A stretch of 64,000 nt of DNA from Alkalibacillus aidingensis (GCF_014595945.1 NZ_JABXWU010000007.1:49059-113058), one strand, 5' to 3'; shown: positions 30,295-40,232, counted from the stretch's first letter. A program made the numbers and translations. The notes: generated by a model not told the origin, from the sequence alone.

Positions 30295-31965
30295 TTACAT
30301 TTGATCAGGTGCATGAACACCTATTAAATCTAATGCATCAGCGATTACTGTTCTAACGGCTTTCATTAACGCAATTCTAGCTTGTGTTAGCTCTATATTC
30401 TCTAAATCCAGAACCTTCTCTGCATTGTAGAAACTATGAAGGTCTGACGCTAAGTCGAATACATATTGCGGAATTCGGTGTGGCATTTTCTTCGTTGCCG
30501 CTTCTGAAATCACTTGTGGATAGTCTCCCAAGCGCTTCAGAAGATCGACCTCTTTCTCTGCTGTTAATAAAGAAAGATTAACCTCATCTTCAACATGAAT
30601 TCCTTTCTCCTCAGCCTGCCTTAACATACTACAAATTCTCGCATGCGCATACTGTACATAATATACTGGATTATCATTTGATTCAGATTTTGCTAGGTCC
30701 ATATCAAAATCTAAATGCGAATCATTTGAACGCATAATGAAGAAATATCGGGTTGCGTCTAAACCTACCTCTTCGATTAACTCTTTCATCGTAACGGCTT
30801 TACCTGTACGCTTACTCATCTTTACTTTCTCACCGTTTTCAAATAAGTTAACCATTTGAGCAATTTTAATATCGAGAATGTCTTTAGGATTACCTAAAGC
30901 TTGAATGGCTGCTTGCATCCGAGAAACATAACCGTGATGGTCGGCTCCCCAAATATTAATTAATTGATCAAAACCACGGTCAATTTTATTTTGGTGATAG
31001 GCAATATCCGGTGTTAAGTAGGTATAAGTACCGTCTTGTTTTACTAAGACACGGTCTTTATCATCACCAAAATCGGTTGAGCGAAACCATACTGCACCAT
31101 CCGCTTCATAAATATACCCTTTATCCCTAAGTGTTTCTACTGCCTGTTCAACTAGTCCATTTGTGTATAAAGACGTTTCAGAAAACCATGAATCAAATGG
31201 AACACGGAAATCTTCTAAATCTTGCTTGATACGATCTAGTAAGTAATCTAAGCCATACTTTCTAAAGGCTTGTAGTCGTTCTTCTTCTTCTTGTTGTAAG
31301 AAATGGTCTCCATGTTCTTCCACTAATTGTTTAGCAAGCTCAATAATGTCACGACCTTGATAGCCGTCTTCAGGCATCTCTTTTTCTTCACCTAATACTT
31401 CGAAATAACGTGCTTCAATTGATTTAGCTAAATTATCAATTTGGTTACCCGCGTCATTAATGTAATACTCACGCTCGACTTGGTAGCCAGCTTTCTCCAT
31501 GACATTCGCTAAAGTATCACCATATGCTGCCCCTCTAGCATGTCCTAAATGTAATGTACCAGTTGGATTGGCAGACACGAATTCAATTTGAACACGTTTA
31601 CCTTCTCCGTTGTTGGACTGCCCATAATCAGAACCTTGATCAAAAATGGTTTCTATAACATCCGTCAAGTATGAAGTATCCATAAAGAAATTAATAAACC
31701 CTGGTCCTGCGATTTCAATCTCTTTAACGGATGCAGCTTCTTGATCTATATTCGCGACAATTTCTTCAGCAATTTGTCTTGGGTTCTTTTTCGCAATACG
31801 CGCTAACTGCATGGCCATATTTGTTGCGTAATCACCATGAGCTTTGTCTTTAGGGGTTTCTAATACAACTTCTGGCATTTCTTCCGGACTTGCTAATTCT
31901 GCTTTTATTACCGCTTGTTCAATACCTTCTTTTAACTGTTTTTCAATCTGCCCTACAATATTCAC
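30295..31965 (-). CDS. argS: Arginyl-tRNA synthetase
   Basis: This class I enzyme charges tRNA-Arg. The 556-residue protein has the Arg-tRNA synthetase N-terminal domain, the HIGH-type motif HLGH (139-142) within [15 protein letters not shown], a KMSKR loop ([11 protein letters not shown]) and the C-terminal DALR anticodon-binding domain. The start is GTG at 31965: AGGAGG lies 9 nt upstream and the protein then begins VNIVGQ, like B. subtilis MNIAEQ. It starts one nucleotide after the ywiB stop, so the two are coupled. Confidence 0.96.
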   Translation of the reverse strand: MNIVGQIEKQLKEGIEQAVIKAELASPEEMPEVVLETPKDKAHGDYATNMAMQLARIAKKNPRQIAEEIVANIDQEAASVKEIEIAGPGFINFFMDTSYLTDVIETIFDQGSDYGQSNNGEGKRVQIEFVSANPTGTLHLGHARGAAYGDTLANVMEKAGYQVEREYYINDAGNQIDNLAKSIEARYFEVLGEEKEMPEDGYQGRDIIELAKQLVEEHGDHFLQQEEEERLQAFRKYGLDYLLDRIKQDLEDFRVPFDSWFSETSLYTNGLVEQAVETLRDKGYIYEADGAVWFRSTDFGDDKDRVLVKQDGTYTYLTPDIAYHQNKIDRGFDQLINIWGADHHGYVSRMQAAIQALGNPKDILDIKIAQMVNLFENGEKVKMSKRTGKAVTMKELIEEVGLDATRYFFIMRSNDSHLDFDMDLAKSESNDNPVYYVQYAHARICSMLRQAEEKGIHVEDEVNLSLLTAEKEVDLLKRLGDYPQVISEAATKKMPHRIPQYVFDLASDLHSFYNAEKVLDLENIELTQARIALMKAVRTVIADALDLIGVHAPDQM

Positions 31966-31966
31966 C

Positions 31967-32407
31967 TCAAGCATCCTCCTCATGAAACGCTAAATGTAGT
32001 ATATGTTTTCTTGGTTCATCATCGTTTAATGAAACATCATATTTCAAAAAAATCTTCCCAGAGCGATTCCCTTCTCCCTTAAAATACTCCATTCGATGAG
32101 TAGTTGTCTCCATTCGAAATTGACCATAAGGGTGGCGGTAGACACTCTCTGTTTTGGAGCCAATCTTAAATACTTGGTGTAATTTAATTGGTCCTTCTCG
32201 TTTTAAGGTCACACGATCGTCGGTGATGATTAGCGTTGTCTGTACAACCCCAACTTCATCCATTTGTTCATTGTATTTAATCAGGTGTAGTTGGCCTTTT
32301 CGTGTATATGACCCACTTTCTTGACGATTAATGCTTTCTTTCATCCCGTTTGGGTCTTTAATTTCAGTATCAACGGTTATCTTCACATTCAAACTCTCAC
32401 TTGACAA
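31967..32407 (-). CDS. ywiB: YwiB-like DUF1934 beta-barrel protein
   Basis: A 146-residue conserved protein of the DUF1934 family, predicted as a small beta-barrel and rich in alternating beta strands; function is not known. It almost always sits directly upstream of argS in bacilli, as here. The start is TTG at 32407 with AGAGAGG about 10 nt upstream. No signal peptide or membrane helix is seen. Confidence 0.85.
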   Translation of the reverse strand: MSSESLNVKITVDTEIKDPNGMKESINRQESGSYTRKGQLHLIKYNEQMDEVGVVQTTLIITDDRVTLKREGPIKLHQVFKIGSKTESVYRHPYGQFRMETTTHRMEYFKGEGNRSGKIFLKYDVSLNDDEPRKHILHLAFHEEDA

Positions 32408-32709
32408 TACGATTCGTCCTCTCTTTCTTTTAACCGAAACATTCCGTATAACAAATTGTATTATAACGAATCACTAATTGAAAGAGAAGTACTAGTTTAC
32501 CAATAATTTATTTAGTTTTATTCGCAAAGTTAATTCTAATTATCAGTAACAACCGTAATACCCATCTAAGATTAATAAATAATCGTTTGGGGATGACGTT
32601 AATAGCCAAGCTTGGGTGCACCAGAGATTTCACAGTAGACGTTTAAAAAACGTTAACTCATTCCATAATGAAACTAGAAGACGCCAAAAACAGACAGGAG
32701 AATTCATAA
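32408..32709. other. Divergent intergenic region ywiB/pbpG
   Basis: These 302 bp hold the promoters of the argS operon (leftward) and the PBP gene (rightward). No gene is seen. A small inverted repeat, GACGTTTAAAAAACGTT, lies about 65 nt before the PBP start, and CATAATG about 40 nt before it resembles a forespore sigma -10, which I cannot confirm. Confidence 0.4.
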
Positions 32710-34650
32710 ATGGTTAAGAAATTACTAGTTTTGTCATTATTCATGACTGTCTTCATATTATCATCCATTATTGTCATCTTTACATATACGTTTATTCAAG
32801 GTCCACCGACTCACGAGATGGATGAGAATACTATCATCTATGATCAAAATGAAGAGGTTGTGTCCATACAACACGGGGTGGAAAGCCGTTTTTCTGTTAG
32901 CTTAGACGAAATATCTCCCCATGTTATTGATGCTTTTGTGGCTGCTGAAGATCAACATTTTTATGACCATTACGGTTTTGACTTGAAACGAATTGCCAGT
33001 GCTGCTTATCATAACGTTTTAAACCAAAACATGGGTCAAGGGGCGAGTACTCTTACACAGCAATATGCTAGAAACTTGTTTTTATCCCATTCGAAAACTT
33101 GGAGTAGGAAAATTCAAGAAGCTTTGATTGCACTTAGATTAGAAATCTTTTACTCCAAAGATGAAATTTTAGAAGGATATTTAAATACTATCTATTTTGG
33201 ACATGGTCAGTACGGAATTGAAGCTGCCAGTCGTTTCTATTTCGATAAGTCGGCAGCAGATTTATCTATCGAAGAGGCAGCTTTATTAGCTGGTATTCCT
33301 AAAGGCCCTTCTTTATATTCACCAATTAGATCTCATGATCGTGCAATAGAACGCCAACAATGGATTCTTAGCCGAATGAATGATATAGAGAAACTATCAA
33401 CCGAGGAATATGAAGAAGCACTTGATCAGTCAGTTGACGTTGTGGCAACCGTGGATGCTCAGGATGAAACTGGACAATACTATATGGATTTTGCCTTCAA
33501 AGAGGCGTCGAAAATACTTAATATTGACCGTGAACAACTAGAAGCAAAAGGGTATCATATCTACACAACTATTGATCCTGAAGCTCAAGAAGCGTTAGAA
33601 CATAATGTTCAAGAAAACATGAGTAGTCATGAAGATTTGGAAGTGGGTGCCTTGACACTTGATCATAACACTGGAAAAATTGTTGCCTTACAAGGGGGAC
33701 GCAACTACCAAGAGAGTACATTTAACCGGGCAGTTCAAGCAGAAAGAATGACTGGTTCAACATTCAAACCTTTCTTATACTATGCTGCTTTAGTTTATGG
33801 TTATACACCTTCTACCACACTTGAAAGTTCACCTACTACCTTTACATTAGAAGATGGTACGCCTTATAATCCATCAAACTTTGCACATCGATATGCAGAT
33901 CGCCCCGTAACATTGGCACAGGCTTTAGCAGTTTCAGATAATATTTTTGCTTTAAAGACTAACATGTTTATTGGTCCTGAGAACCTTGTGGAGTCAGCGC
34001 AGCTATTTGGAATCGAAAAAAATCTCAATCCTGTTCCTTCCTTGGCATTAGGAACTGCGTCTGTATCTGTTCATGACATGGCCAAAGCATATGCCTTACT
34101 AGGTAATGAAGGTTGGCAGGTAGAGCCTTATGTCATTGAAAGGATTGAAGATTCCGATGGGAAAATTCTATATGAACATGAAAAAAATATGCCTGAACAA
34201 ATTTTAGATGAAAAGTATGCATTTGTTCTGACTCACCTTTTAACAGGAATGTTTGACGATCGGCTTAGTGGGTATTTACGGGCTACTGGTGGCTCAATTA
34301 GTCATCAGCTTAACCATGAATACGCTGGAAAATCCGGAACGACTGATTATGACGGGTGGATGATTGGTTATAGTCCACATTATACAACGGCCGTCTGGAC
34401 TGGGTACGATGACCATCGCAAAATTGAAAGTAGTCAAGAGTTCCAAGTTGCTAAGCATATCTGGGCCGATTACATGGAGGAAATACACTCAGAGTTACCG
34501 GCAGAACCATTTAATGTCCCACCAGGGGTTACATCAAAACAAATTGATCCAACAACAGGGTTGTTAGAAGGGCCTGGATGTGAGGGTGAGACTAGACTGA
34601 TGTATTACATTAACGGGACTGAGCCAGAGCGGACCTGTGATGAGGAGTAA
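32710..34650 (+). CDS. pbpG: Class A penicillin-binding protein (PbpG/PBP2d-like)
   Basis: A bifunctional cell-wall synthase of 646 residues. It has an N-terminal membrane anchor (8-28) and a glycosyltransferase family 51 domain with catalytic Glu80 in AAEDQHFYDH and QGASTLTQQ (110-118). Its transpeptidase domain has SxxK S350-K353 (STFK), SDN (409-411) and KSGT (541-544). In B. subtilis the pbpG gene near ywhD is made in the forespore and helps spore cortex synthesis. Shared synteny with ywhD downstream supports this orthology, but class A PBPs are alike and vegetative use is possible. Confidence 0.88.
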   Translation: MVKKLLVLSLFMTVFILSSIIVIFTYTFIQGPPTHEMDENTIIYDQNEEVVSIQHGVESRFSVSLDEISPHVIDAFVAAEDQHFYDHYGFDLKRIASAAYHNVLNQNMGQGASTLTQQYARNLFLSHSKTWSRKIQEALIALRLEIFYSKDEILEGYLNTIYFGHGQYGIEAASRFYFDKSAADLSIEEAALLAGIPKGPSLYSPIRSHDRAIERQQWILSRMNDIEKLSTEEYEEALDQSVDVVATVDAQDETGQYYMDFAFKEASKILNIDREQLEAKGYHIYTTIDPEAQEALEHNVQENMSSHEDLEVGALTLDHNTGKIVALQGGRNYQESTFNRAVQAERMTGSTFKPFLYYAALVYGYTPSTTLESSPTTFTLEDGTPYNPSNFAHRYADRPVTLAQALAVSDNIFALKTNMFIGPENLVESAQLFGIEKNLNPVPSLALGTASVSVHDMAKAYALLGNEGWQVEPYVIERIEDSDGKILYEHEKNMPEQILDEKYAFVLTHLLTGMFDDRLSGYLRATGGSISHQLNHEYAGKSGTTDYDGWMIGYSPHYTTAVWTGYDDHRKIESSQEFQVAKHIWADYMEEIHSELPAEPFNVPPGVTSKQIDPTTGLLEGPGCEGETRLMYYINGTEPERTCDEE

Positions 34651-34653
34651 TGA

Positions 34654-34675
34654 ACACCACCACATTTAGTATAGA
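34654..34675. repeat. 22-nt exact repeat, copy 1
   Basis: The sequence beginning ACACCACCACATTTAGTATA recurs exactly at 53978-53999, with partly matching flanks. It lies 4 nt after the PBP stop codon. Confidence 0.75.
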
Positions 34676-34698
34676 TCCGAATACAACACATATTTAAA

Positions 34699-34746
34699 AA
34701 AAGAAGGGTTAGACCTATATATATTATAGGCTAACCCTTCTTTTTG
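34699..34746. terminator. Bidirectional terminator between pbpG and ywhD
   Basis: AAGAAGGGTTAG and CTAACCCTTCTT form a perfect outer stem, with an inner CCTATA/TATAGG stem. A-run on the left and T-run on the right make it work in both directions for the two converging genes. Confidence 0.92.
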
Positions 34747-34848
34747 TCCTAATAAACATGCATTAAAAACCCCATGTTTACTTATTATTTTACAAAGGAA
34801 TCACTAAAAGTACAATCATAACATGAATTGTTCACAATTCAGTCATAA

Positions 34849-35370
34849 TTAAGCGAGAATTTCTTTTAATTCGTCACCAGCTAATTCCCAATATTCTTCA
34901 TTAAAGTCTTTTAAAAATTCGCGGAGAAGATTTTTAGAATGTTCATCCATATGATCCAGCACAATACGTCCTTTTAATGACTTATCCATACGGTTAACAT
35001 GCTCAGCTAAGATCTTATAGCCACGTCTAGCTTCCCGATCCACTTCCAAGTAGCTAGCTGCAACACCGTGGTAATACGGACCTTCCTCCCCACGCTCTAC
35101 TGTGACCCAGACAATCCAGTAAGGTTTGCCATTAGGTACTTCTTCTTTATCAGAGACGAATTTAATCCGTTTTTCCACTTCACTTCGTGCATGCATAGCT
35201 CCCATATCTACCCAAACCTTATCTTCATTTGGGTCAACAATCAACGGGGACATATTTTCTAGACTGATCGCTCCACCACCTGAATAACCAGGGTGACCGT
35301 CTATTGGGTCGTCTTTCATAATTGTAAATTGATTACTTTTCTTACCTTGTTGATCATCAAATGACTTCAT
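34849..35370 (-). CDS. ywhD: YwhD family protein
   Basis: A 173-residue conserved cytoplasmic protein of bacilli with no known function. Recognised by FTIMKDDPIDGHPGYSGGGA near the N-terminus and the conserved stretch WVDMGAMHARSEVEKRIKF. The ATG at 35370 is spaced 6 nt from AAAGGAGG; an ATG two codons earlier directly abuts the RBS. It is next to pbpG in B. subtilis too, but in convergent orientation here. Confidence 0.85.
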   Translation of the reverse strand: MKSFDDQQGKKSNQFTIMKDDPIDGHPGYSGGGAISLENMSPLIVDPNEDKVWVDMGAMHARSEVEKRIKFVSDKEEVPNGKPYWIVWVTVERGEEGPYYHGVAASYLEVDREARRGYKILAEHVNRMDKSLKGRIVLDHMDEHSKNLLREFLKDFNEEYWELAGDELKEILA

Positions 35371-35447
35371 GAACATCCTCCTTTAAGTCATCACTATCAA
35401 TATTGTGACATATTTAATATTTCTTTAAAAGTAATGCCTATGTCTAT

Positions 35448-35858
35448 CTAAAATAATCCACTGAAGAAATTAAGGATGCTTTTAAAGAAGTTTGCAATGG
35501 ACGTCAATAAACCGCCACCTTCGTCAATTTCAAAGTTTGATTGTAAATAGTTGATCACTTCATCCGTGTATTCCAATTCCTGCACCGAATCTTTATTAAA
35601 GAAATCCCACAGCTCCCCAACCGCTTGTTCATCTAACTGATTCGACCACTGTTCTCTTTCGGATTCATTATCGGTAAATACAGCATCCAGTGTAAATAGA
35701 ACATAATGTAAATCAATGTATTCATAGTCATCTTGAACTAAATACCAGTTATCCTCTACTGCAATTCGATAATCCATTAGCTCATCCGCCACAACAGCAC
35801 CTGGAGCTAACAAAATTAACAATAATCCTACTATTAGACTTCTACCAATCCATCGCAT
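35448..35858 (-). CDS. Small exported protein, unknown function
   Basis: I do not recognise this 136-residue protein. It has a classical signal peptide (MRWIGRSLIVGLLLILLAPGAVVA, probably cleaved near ADE at 24-26). An acidic, tyrosine-rich middle follows, then a hydrophobic amphipathic C-terminal tail (about 115-136, SIANFFKSILNFFSGLF) that could insert in or lie on the membrane. AAGGAG precedes the ATG. It stands alone between ywhD and ywdK, all on the same strand. Confidence 0.75.
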   Translation of the reverse strand: MRWIGRSLIVGLLLILLAPGAVVADELMDYRIAVEDNWYLVQDDYEYIDLHYVLFTLDAVFTDNESEREQWSNQLDEQAVGELWDFFNKDSVQELEYTDEVINYLQSNFEIDEGGGLLTSIANFFKSILNFFSGLF

Positions 35859-36002
35859 AGACTAACTCCTTACTGATTAGATCTGTTAATAATATTTATT
35901 TGCTGATCATCAATAGGTCGTAACCCCACTGTCAGAGGCAACCTACCGATCATGAAAAGACAAACAGACATAACAAGACTATTATAATCTATTCCATATC
36001 AT

Positions 36003-36033
36003 ATATGAATTTGTTTCATGAGCAAATTCATAT
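36003..36033. promoter_or_regulatory. 11-bp perfect inverted repeat
   Basis: ATATGAATTTG (36003-36013) and CAAATTCATAT (36023-36033) form a perfect AT-rich palindrome with a 9-nt centre, about 150 nt upstream of the exported-protein gene. It could be an operator or an AT-rich hairpin; no T-run follows. Confidence 0.4.
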
Positions 36034-36045
36034 GCTTACCAAAAG

Positions 36046-36077
36046 AAAAAAGCCACCCTCACCTAGTTGAGAGTAGC
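36046..36077 (-). terminator. Terminator after ywdK
   Basis: On the minus strand AGCTACTCTC pairs, with two G-T pairs, with GAGGGTGGCT and is followed by six T residues, just past the ywdK stop. Confidence 0.85.
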
Positions 36078-36084
36078 TCATTTC

Positions 36085-36459
36085 CTATCCAACCATTTTA
36101 GTCACACCATAAGCTAAAATGACCCAACCTATCAAGAAAGCGACACCACCTAGTGGCGTGATCATTGCAAACGTCTTCGCACCTGTCAGAGAATAGACAT
36201 AGAGACTTCCTGAGAATAAGATGATACCGATTAGAAATACCCACGCAGATGTTTGAAAAGTGGTCACTTCTGATACCACTAATAAAATGGCTGCGATGAA
36301 GATAGCCGTCGTATGAAACATCTGATATTGAACAGCTTTTTCCCATGTTTGCATCATTTTTTCAGTAAGTTTAGATTCTAAGCCATGGGCACCAAATGCG
36401 CCTAACGCAACGGTGATGAACCCACTGATGGCTCCGATCATTAGGATCAATTTCATCAT
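36085..36459 (-). CDS. ywdK: DUF423 membrane protein (YwdK-like)
   Basis: A 124-residue protein with four predicted membrane helices, starting ILMIGAISGFITVALGAFGAHGL. The motif GAFGAHGL and the later YSLTGAKTFAMITPLGG are hallmarks of DUF423, which has no established function. AAGGAG lies 7 nt before the ATG. It directly follows the DUF5327 gene, an arrangement close to B. subtilis ywdI-ywdK. Confidence 0.88.
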   Translation of the reverse strand: MMKLILMIGAISGFITVALGAFGAHGLESKLTEKMMQTWEKAVQYQMFHTTAIFIAAILLVVSEVTTFQTSAWVFLIGIILFSGSLYVYSLTGAKTFAMITPLGGVAFLIGWVILAYGVTKMVG

Positions 36460-36499
36460 TCAATTCTCTCCTTATAGTGGTCCTATTAAGTGTTCGTTG

Positions 36500-36811
36500 T
36501 TAAAAATCAAAGATTGAATCGCCATTAGCATCATCTTCTTCTAAGATGTTTGGTTCTGTCGATGGTTTCTTGGGTACCTTTATCCCCATCATTCTTGCTT
36601 CGACATCAGTTATGTCGGTTGTAGGTGGAGTATTGGCGACCTGTTTGTTTAGGTTCTGATCACTTTGCTTTTCTTCTGTAGCCAAAATTAAGTCTGCAAG
36701 AGAACGAATTGCATAGACTTTAGCTTTCACTTCTGCTTCATTGGATGAAGCATCTAGAGCCTGTAATTCTTCTTTCATTTTGGCGATTATCGCTTGATGT
36801 GAAACGGACAT
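36500..36811 (-). CDS. ywdI: DUF5327 family protein (YwdI-like)
   Basis: A 103-residue cytoplasmic protein with an N-terminal helical half (SHQAIIAKMKEELQALD, VYAIRSLADLIL) and a low-complexity acidic C-terminus ending in DDANGDSIFDF. It matches the DUF5327/YwdI family by the KVYAIRSLADLIL stretch and its place upstream of ywdK. AGGTGAT precedes the ATG. Function unknown. Confidence 0.78.
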   Translation of the reverse strand: MSVSHQAIIAKMKEELQALDASSNEAEVKAKVYAIRSLADLILATEEKQSDQNLNKQVANTPPTTDITDVEARMMGIKVPKKPSTEPNILEEDDANGDSIFDF

Positions 36812-36867
36812 TACTGATCACCTATTTCTCTAAATACTACCAGCATTATAACATAGACAACTATTTT

Positions 36868-38223
36868 TTAAATAATACCAAACAGCGATCCGACTAATAT
36901 GACTACCATAATTACAGGAATAATATAACGAATAAGTAGATACCATGCTGATTGTAAAAATGGTGTTTCTAGTTCACTATTTTTAATCGCTTGCTCCTTC
37001 GTCAGATAATAACCAACAAATAAAACCATTAATAGTCCACCAAGTGGAAGAATGATATTGGCTGTCAGGTTATCCATCATATCCATTATATTGTTGCCAC
37101 CTAATTGTACGCCACCCCATATTCCAAAACCTAAAGATGCTGCAACTCCTAACACAAACACAATTGAGCCGATAATTAATGTAGCAGCCTTTCTTGTGAA
37201 GCCAAGTGTGCGGTGGAAGTAAGCAACAGGTAGTTCCAATAACGATATGGCTGATGAGAATGCAGCCATGGTTAATAAAATAAAGAAAACAATACCGACA
37301 ACATTACCTGCTGGCATACTCGCAAAAATACTTGGAAGTGTGATAAACACAAGTGGTGGGCCTGAACTAGGATCGACATCAAAACTAAAGACTGCTGTAA
37401 AGATCATCACACCAGCAATCACGGCAAACACCGTATCCATAATACCGATTCCTACTGTCGCTGCAGGTAAACGATCTTTTTCTTTCAAGTAACTACTATA
37501 AGTCAGCATCCCACAAATCCCAATACTCAAGGAGAAGAATGCCTGCCCCATCGCCATAAAGTAAATCGATGGGTTGGTTAATTGTGACCAATCTGGAGTG
37601 AATAAAAATGCTAATCCATCTTTTGCTCCCTCTAAAGTTAGACCGTAAACAGCTAATAAGATCATTAACACGGCTAATGCTGGCATGAAAACATTATTAG
37701 CACGCTCAATCCCTTTTTTGATCCCTTGCATCACAATCAATATCGTCGCAACTAAAAATAACCCTTGCCAGAATAAAGGAGCGATCGGACTGGCAATCCA
37801 ACTATCAAAGGCAGCCCCAAAACCTCCATCTGGTTCAGTCCAGTAAGCACCTGTTAAATAACGATATAAATAAAATAATGACCAACCGGATACTACGGTA
37901 TAGAAACTTAAGATTAAAATTCCTCCGACTACACCCATTAAGCCGGTTAAGTGCCATTTTGTGTTTGGAGCTAATTTTTTAAAAGAGCCCACGGCATCCA
38001 TTTTACCTGCCTTACCAATACTAAACTCAGTTAAAAGTAACGGAATTCCAATTAAAAGAGTAAAAAATAAATATATGAGTAAGAACGTTGCTCCGCCATT
38101 TTCACCAGCGACATATGAAAAGCGCCAAATGTTACCTAATCCCACGGCTGACCCCATCGCGGCCAACATAAATCCGAAACGTGTCTTCCATTGATCGTGG
38201 CCAATGCCACCTGTTTGATTCAT
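36868..38223 (-). CDS. Sodium-dependent transporter of the NSS/SNF family
   Basis: A secondary carrier that takes up amino acids or related solutes with Na+. The 451-residue protein has 11-12 membrane helices and the unwound TM1 sodium/substrate motif MGSAVGLGNIWRFSYVAGENGG, closely like LeuT. The ATG at 38223 follows AGAGGTGA at 5 nt; an in-frame GTG three codons earlier overlaps that RBS. It resembles YocR/YhdH of B. subtilis. Substrate is not predictable. A near-cre sequence lies about 110 nt upstream. Confidence 0.9.
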   Translation of the reverse strand: MNQTGGIGHDQWKTRFGFMLAAMGSAVGLGNIWRFSYVAGENGGATFLLIYLFFTLLIGIPLLLTEFSIGKAGKMDAVGSFKKLAPNTKWHLTGLMGVVGGILILSFYTVVSGWSLFYLYRYLTGAYWTEPDGGFGAAFDSWIASPIAPLFWQGLFLVATILIVMQGIKKGIERANNVFMPALAVLMILLAVYGLTLEGAKDGLAFLFTPDWSQLTNPSIYFMAMGQAFFSLSIGICGMLTYSSYLKEKDRLPAATVGIGIMDTVFAVIAGVMIFTAVFSFDVDPSSGPPLVFITLPSIFASMPAGNVVGIVFFILLTMAAFSSAISLLELPVAYFHRTLGFTRKAATLIIGSIVFVLGVAASLGFGIWGGVQLGGNNIMDMMDNLTANIILPLGGLLMVLFVGYYLTKEQAIKNSELETPFLQSAWYLLIRYIIPVIMVVILVGSLFGII

Positions 38224-38331
38224 GATGTTCACCTCTAAACTTTTATTATTTACTTACCTTATCACATGAAACTGTTTTCACAGAAGCCATAATGATATAT
38301 TCTCATATTTTAACACTAAAAACCTTTTATG

Positions 38332-38345
38332 TGTCAACGCTTTTA
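38332..38345. promoter_or_regulatory. Possible CcpA cre site upstream of the NSS transporter gene
   Basis: Read on the minus strand, TAAAAGCGTTGACA differs from the cre consensus only at its second base. It lies 109 nt before the transporter start. A single match of this quality in AT-rich DNA is weak evidence. Confidence 0.35.
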
Positions 38346-38363
38346 TGCATAAAAGTTTATAAT

Positions 38364-38393
38364 CCAAAAAATAACACTGCTTAATAGCAGTGT
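38364..38393 (-). terminator. Terminator behind the small gene at 38407-38565
   Basis: On the minus strand ACACTGC pairs with GCAGTGT around a 6-nt loop and is followed by TATTTTTT. Its only obvious user is the small leftward reading frame just upstream, which supports that frame being expressed. Confidence 0.85.
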
Positions 38394-38406
38394 GAGTTTA
38401 ATCTCT

Positions 38407-38565
38407 CTACCTTCTTACCTTCTTATTCTGTTTTTGCTTTTCGAACATCCATGTTACAAACTCCCGCTCTTTCTCGCATAGATCTCTCCCCAACTCCGCC
38501 TCAAATTTTCCCATAAACTTCTCATACTTCTCCTTCATTTTTATCCATGCTTCCTCCCTACACAT
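38407..38565 (-). CDS. Candidate small protein (52 aa), unknown
   Basis: An unrecognised frame of 52 residues, rich in Lys and Glu and likely helical (EEAWIKMKEKYEKFM, CEKEREFVTWMFEKQKQ), with a short basic tail. Codon choice looks like coding sequence and a proper terminator follows 14 nt after the stop. The start is unclear: the ATG at 38565 has a poor RBS, and an internal ATG at 38538 is 14 nt after a good AGGGAGG. It could be a free-standing small protein similar to the short charged proteins common in Bacillaceae. Confidence 0.5.
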   Translation of the reverse strand: MCREEAWIKMKEKYEKFMGKFEAELGRDLCEKEREFVTWMFEKQKQNKKVRR

Positions 38566-38780
38566 ATTAACATCTTTTTTATATTTCTATGTGTTTATAC
38601 ATCATAATTTTAGAACGGAAGGTAAAAATAAAAGGTAAAGAATACCAATTAATTATTATTATACATATAAAAAATATGATTGTAAAGGTACTTTTCTGAA
38701 TTTTTCGCCAATTGTGTTTGTATAATAATTAATTCGATAGAAGAAGTTTTAGAAGGGCTAAATATTCCATATACGAAGTG
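38566..38780. other. AT-rich spacer before the yjiH promoter
   Basis: Between the small leftward gene and the rightward yjiH promoter lies AT-rich DNA with a TATAAT near 38720 that lacks a convincing -35. No gene is seen. Confidence 0.45.
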
Positions 38781-38809
38781 TTGACGAAGTTCTTATGGCG
38801 TTATATAAT
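38781..38809 (+). promoter_or_regulatory. Sigma-A promoter of the yjiH-like gene
   Basis: TTGACG (38781-38786), a 17-nt spacer and TATAAT (38804-38809) lie 61 nt before the start codon. The leader then holds an imperfect hairpin between GCATAAA and TTTATGC, ending just before the RBS. Confidence 0.72.
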
Positions 38810-38870
38810 GACAAATTGTTGCATAAAGATTAATTTTAAATATTATTTATGCATTGAAGGAGGAGAAAAC

Positions 38871-40232
38871 ATGACTAACGAAACGACAGCCTCATTTATA
38901 TATCATATGAAGTTTATCATACTATCAGCACTAGGTATATTCTTATTTATGACACCTGTTACGTATGGTGACGAAACAAGTATTCCGGTGGCGATTCTTG
39001 CTGGAGAACTTGAATCTATTTTAGGTAATTATACAGCACTCATGGTCTTGGGGATTATCTCTTTATCAGCGATCATGTCGGTAATTGCCTTTTTAATGAA
39101 TAAAATAGATGACGATAAGTTTTCTAAGGATGTTTTTTGGGGTTCCCTTTTTAATGTTGGGCCTATTTGGCTAATCGTTCGGTTACTTGGAATGGTCTTT
39201 GCGATCTTTACTTATTATCAAATCGGATGGGAATGGGTCTATTCAGATGTCACTGGTGGATTACTACTTGATGATTTATTGACCTTCCTGCTAACGGTAT
39301 TCTTATTTGCTGGGTTATTATTACCTTTACTACTAAGCTTTGGGCTATTAGAGCTAATTGGAGCACTGTTCACTAAAATTATGCGACCAGTTTTCACTTT
39401 ACCCGGTCGTTCAACTGTTGATAATTTAACCTCTTGGTTTGGTGATGGCACGGTTGGTGTGTTACTAACTAATCAGCAATATGAGCAAGGCTATTATACT
39501 AAACGAGAGGCGGCTGTAATCGGTACAACTTTCTCTGTCGTATCCATTACTTTTACGATCTCAATTATTCAACAAGTTGATTTAATGCACATGTTCTTAC
39601 CGTTATATGGGACTATTTTTGTTGCTGGTCTTTTTGCAGCATTAATCATGCCGAGAATTCCACCTTTATCACGTATTCCAGATACTTATATTAAAGACGG
39701 ACAATCCAAGCTTGATGAATCCATTCCTAAAAACTATAATGCATTTACTTGGGGATATAAAAAAGCAGTTGAGCGTGCTGCACAATCACCTGGATTAACT
39801 GGTTATTTACAGTCTGCTGCGAAAAATGTGTTGGACATGTGGGTTGGTGTGTTACCAATCGTTATGGCTGTAGGTACTCTCGGCTTAATAGTAGCTGAGA
39901 TGACTCCAGTTTTCACTTGGTTGGGTACGCCATTTGTTCCTGTATTAGAGTTAATGCAGGTACCTGAAGCACAAGCCGCTGCAGAAACAATCTTAATCGG
40001 TTTTACTGACATGTTTTTACCAGCGTTAATGATTGAATCTGTAGCAAGTGAAATGACTCGTTTCATCATTGCTGCATTAAGTGTTGTTCAGCTTATTTAC
40101 TTGTCAGAAGTTGGTGGTGTGTTGCTTGCTTCTAATATTCCAATTAATTTCAGACGTTTAGTAGCGATTTTCCTACTACGTACTGCGATTACCTTACCAA
40201 TTATCATCTTAATCGCACACTTAATTTTTTAA
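38871..40232 (+). CDS. YjiH family membrane protein (nucleoside-recognition/Gate domain)
   Basis: A 453-residue polytopic membrane protein with about nine to ten helices. It carries two nucleoside-recognition (Gate) type segments, around FTLPGRSTVDNLTSWFGDGTVGVLLTNQQYEQG and near MWVGVLPIVMAVGTLGLIVAE, as in E. coli YjiH. Function is unproven; related Gate proteins include nucleoside carriers and spore maturation proteins. The ATG at 38871 has GAAGGAGGAG upstream; the frame extends further 5' but crosses the promoter, so the longer start is rejected. Confidence 0.85.
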   Translation: MTNETTASFIYHMKFIILSALGIFLFMTPVTYGDETSIPVAILAGELESILGNYTALMVLGIISLSAIMSVIAFLMNKIDDDKFSKDVFWGSLFNVGPIWLIVRLLGMVFAIFTYYQIGWEWVYSDVTGGLLLDDLLTFLLTVFLFAGLLLPLLLSFGLLELIGALFTKIMRPVFTLPGRSTVDNLTSWFGDGTVGVLLTNQQYEQGYYTKREAAVIGTTFSVVSITFTISIIQQVDLMHMFLPLYGTIFVAGLFAALIMPRIPPLSRIPDTYIKDGQSKLDESIPKNYNAFTWGYKKAVERAAQSPGLTGYLQSAAKNVLDMWVGVLPIVMAVGTLGLIVAEMTPVFTWLGTPFVPVLELMQVPEAQAAAETILIGFTDMFLPALMIESVASEMTRFIIAALSVVQLIYLSEVGGVLLASNIPINFRRLVAIFLLRTAITLPIIILIAHLIF

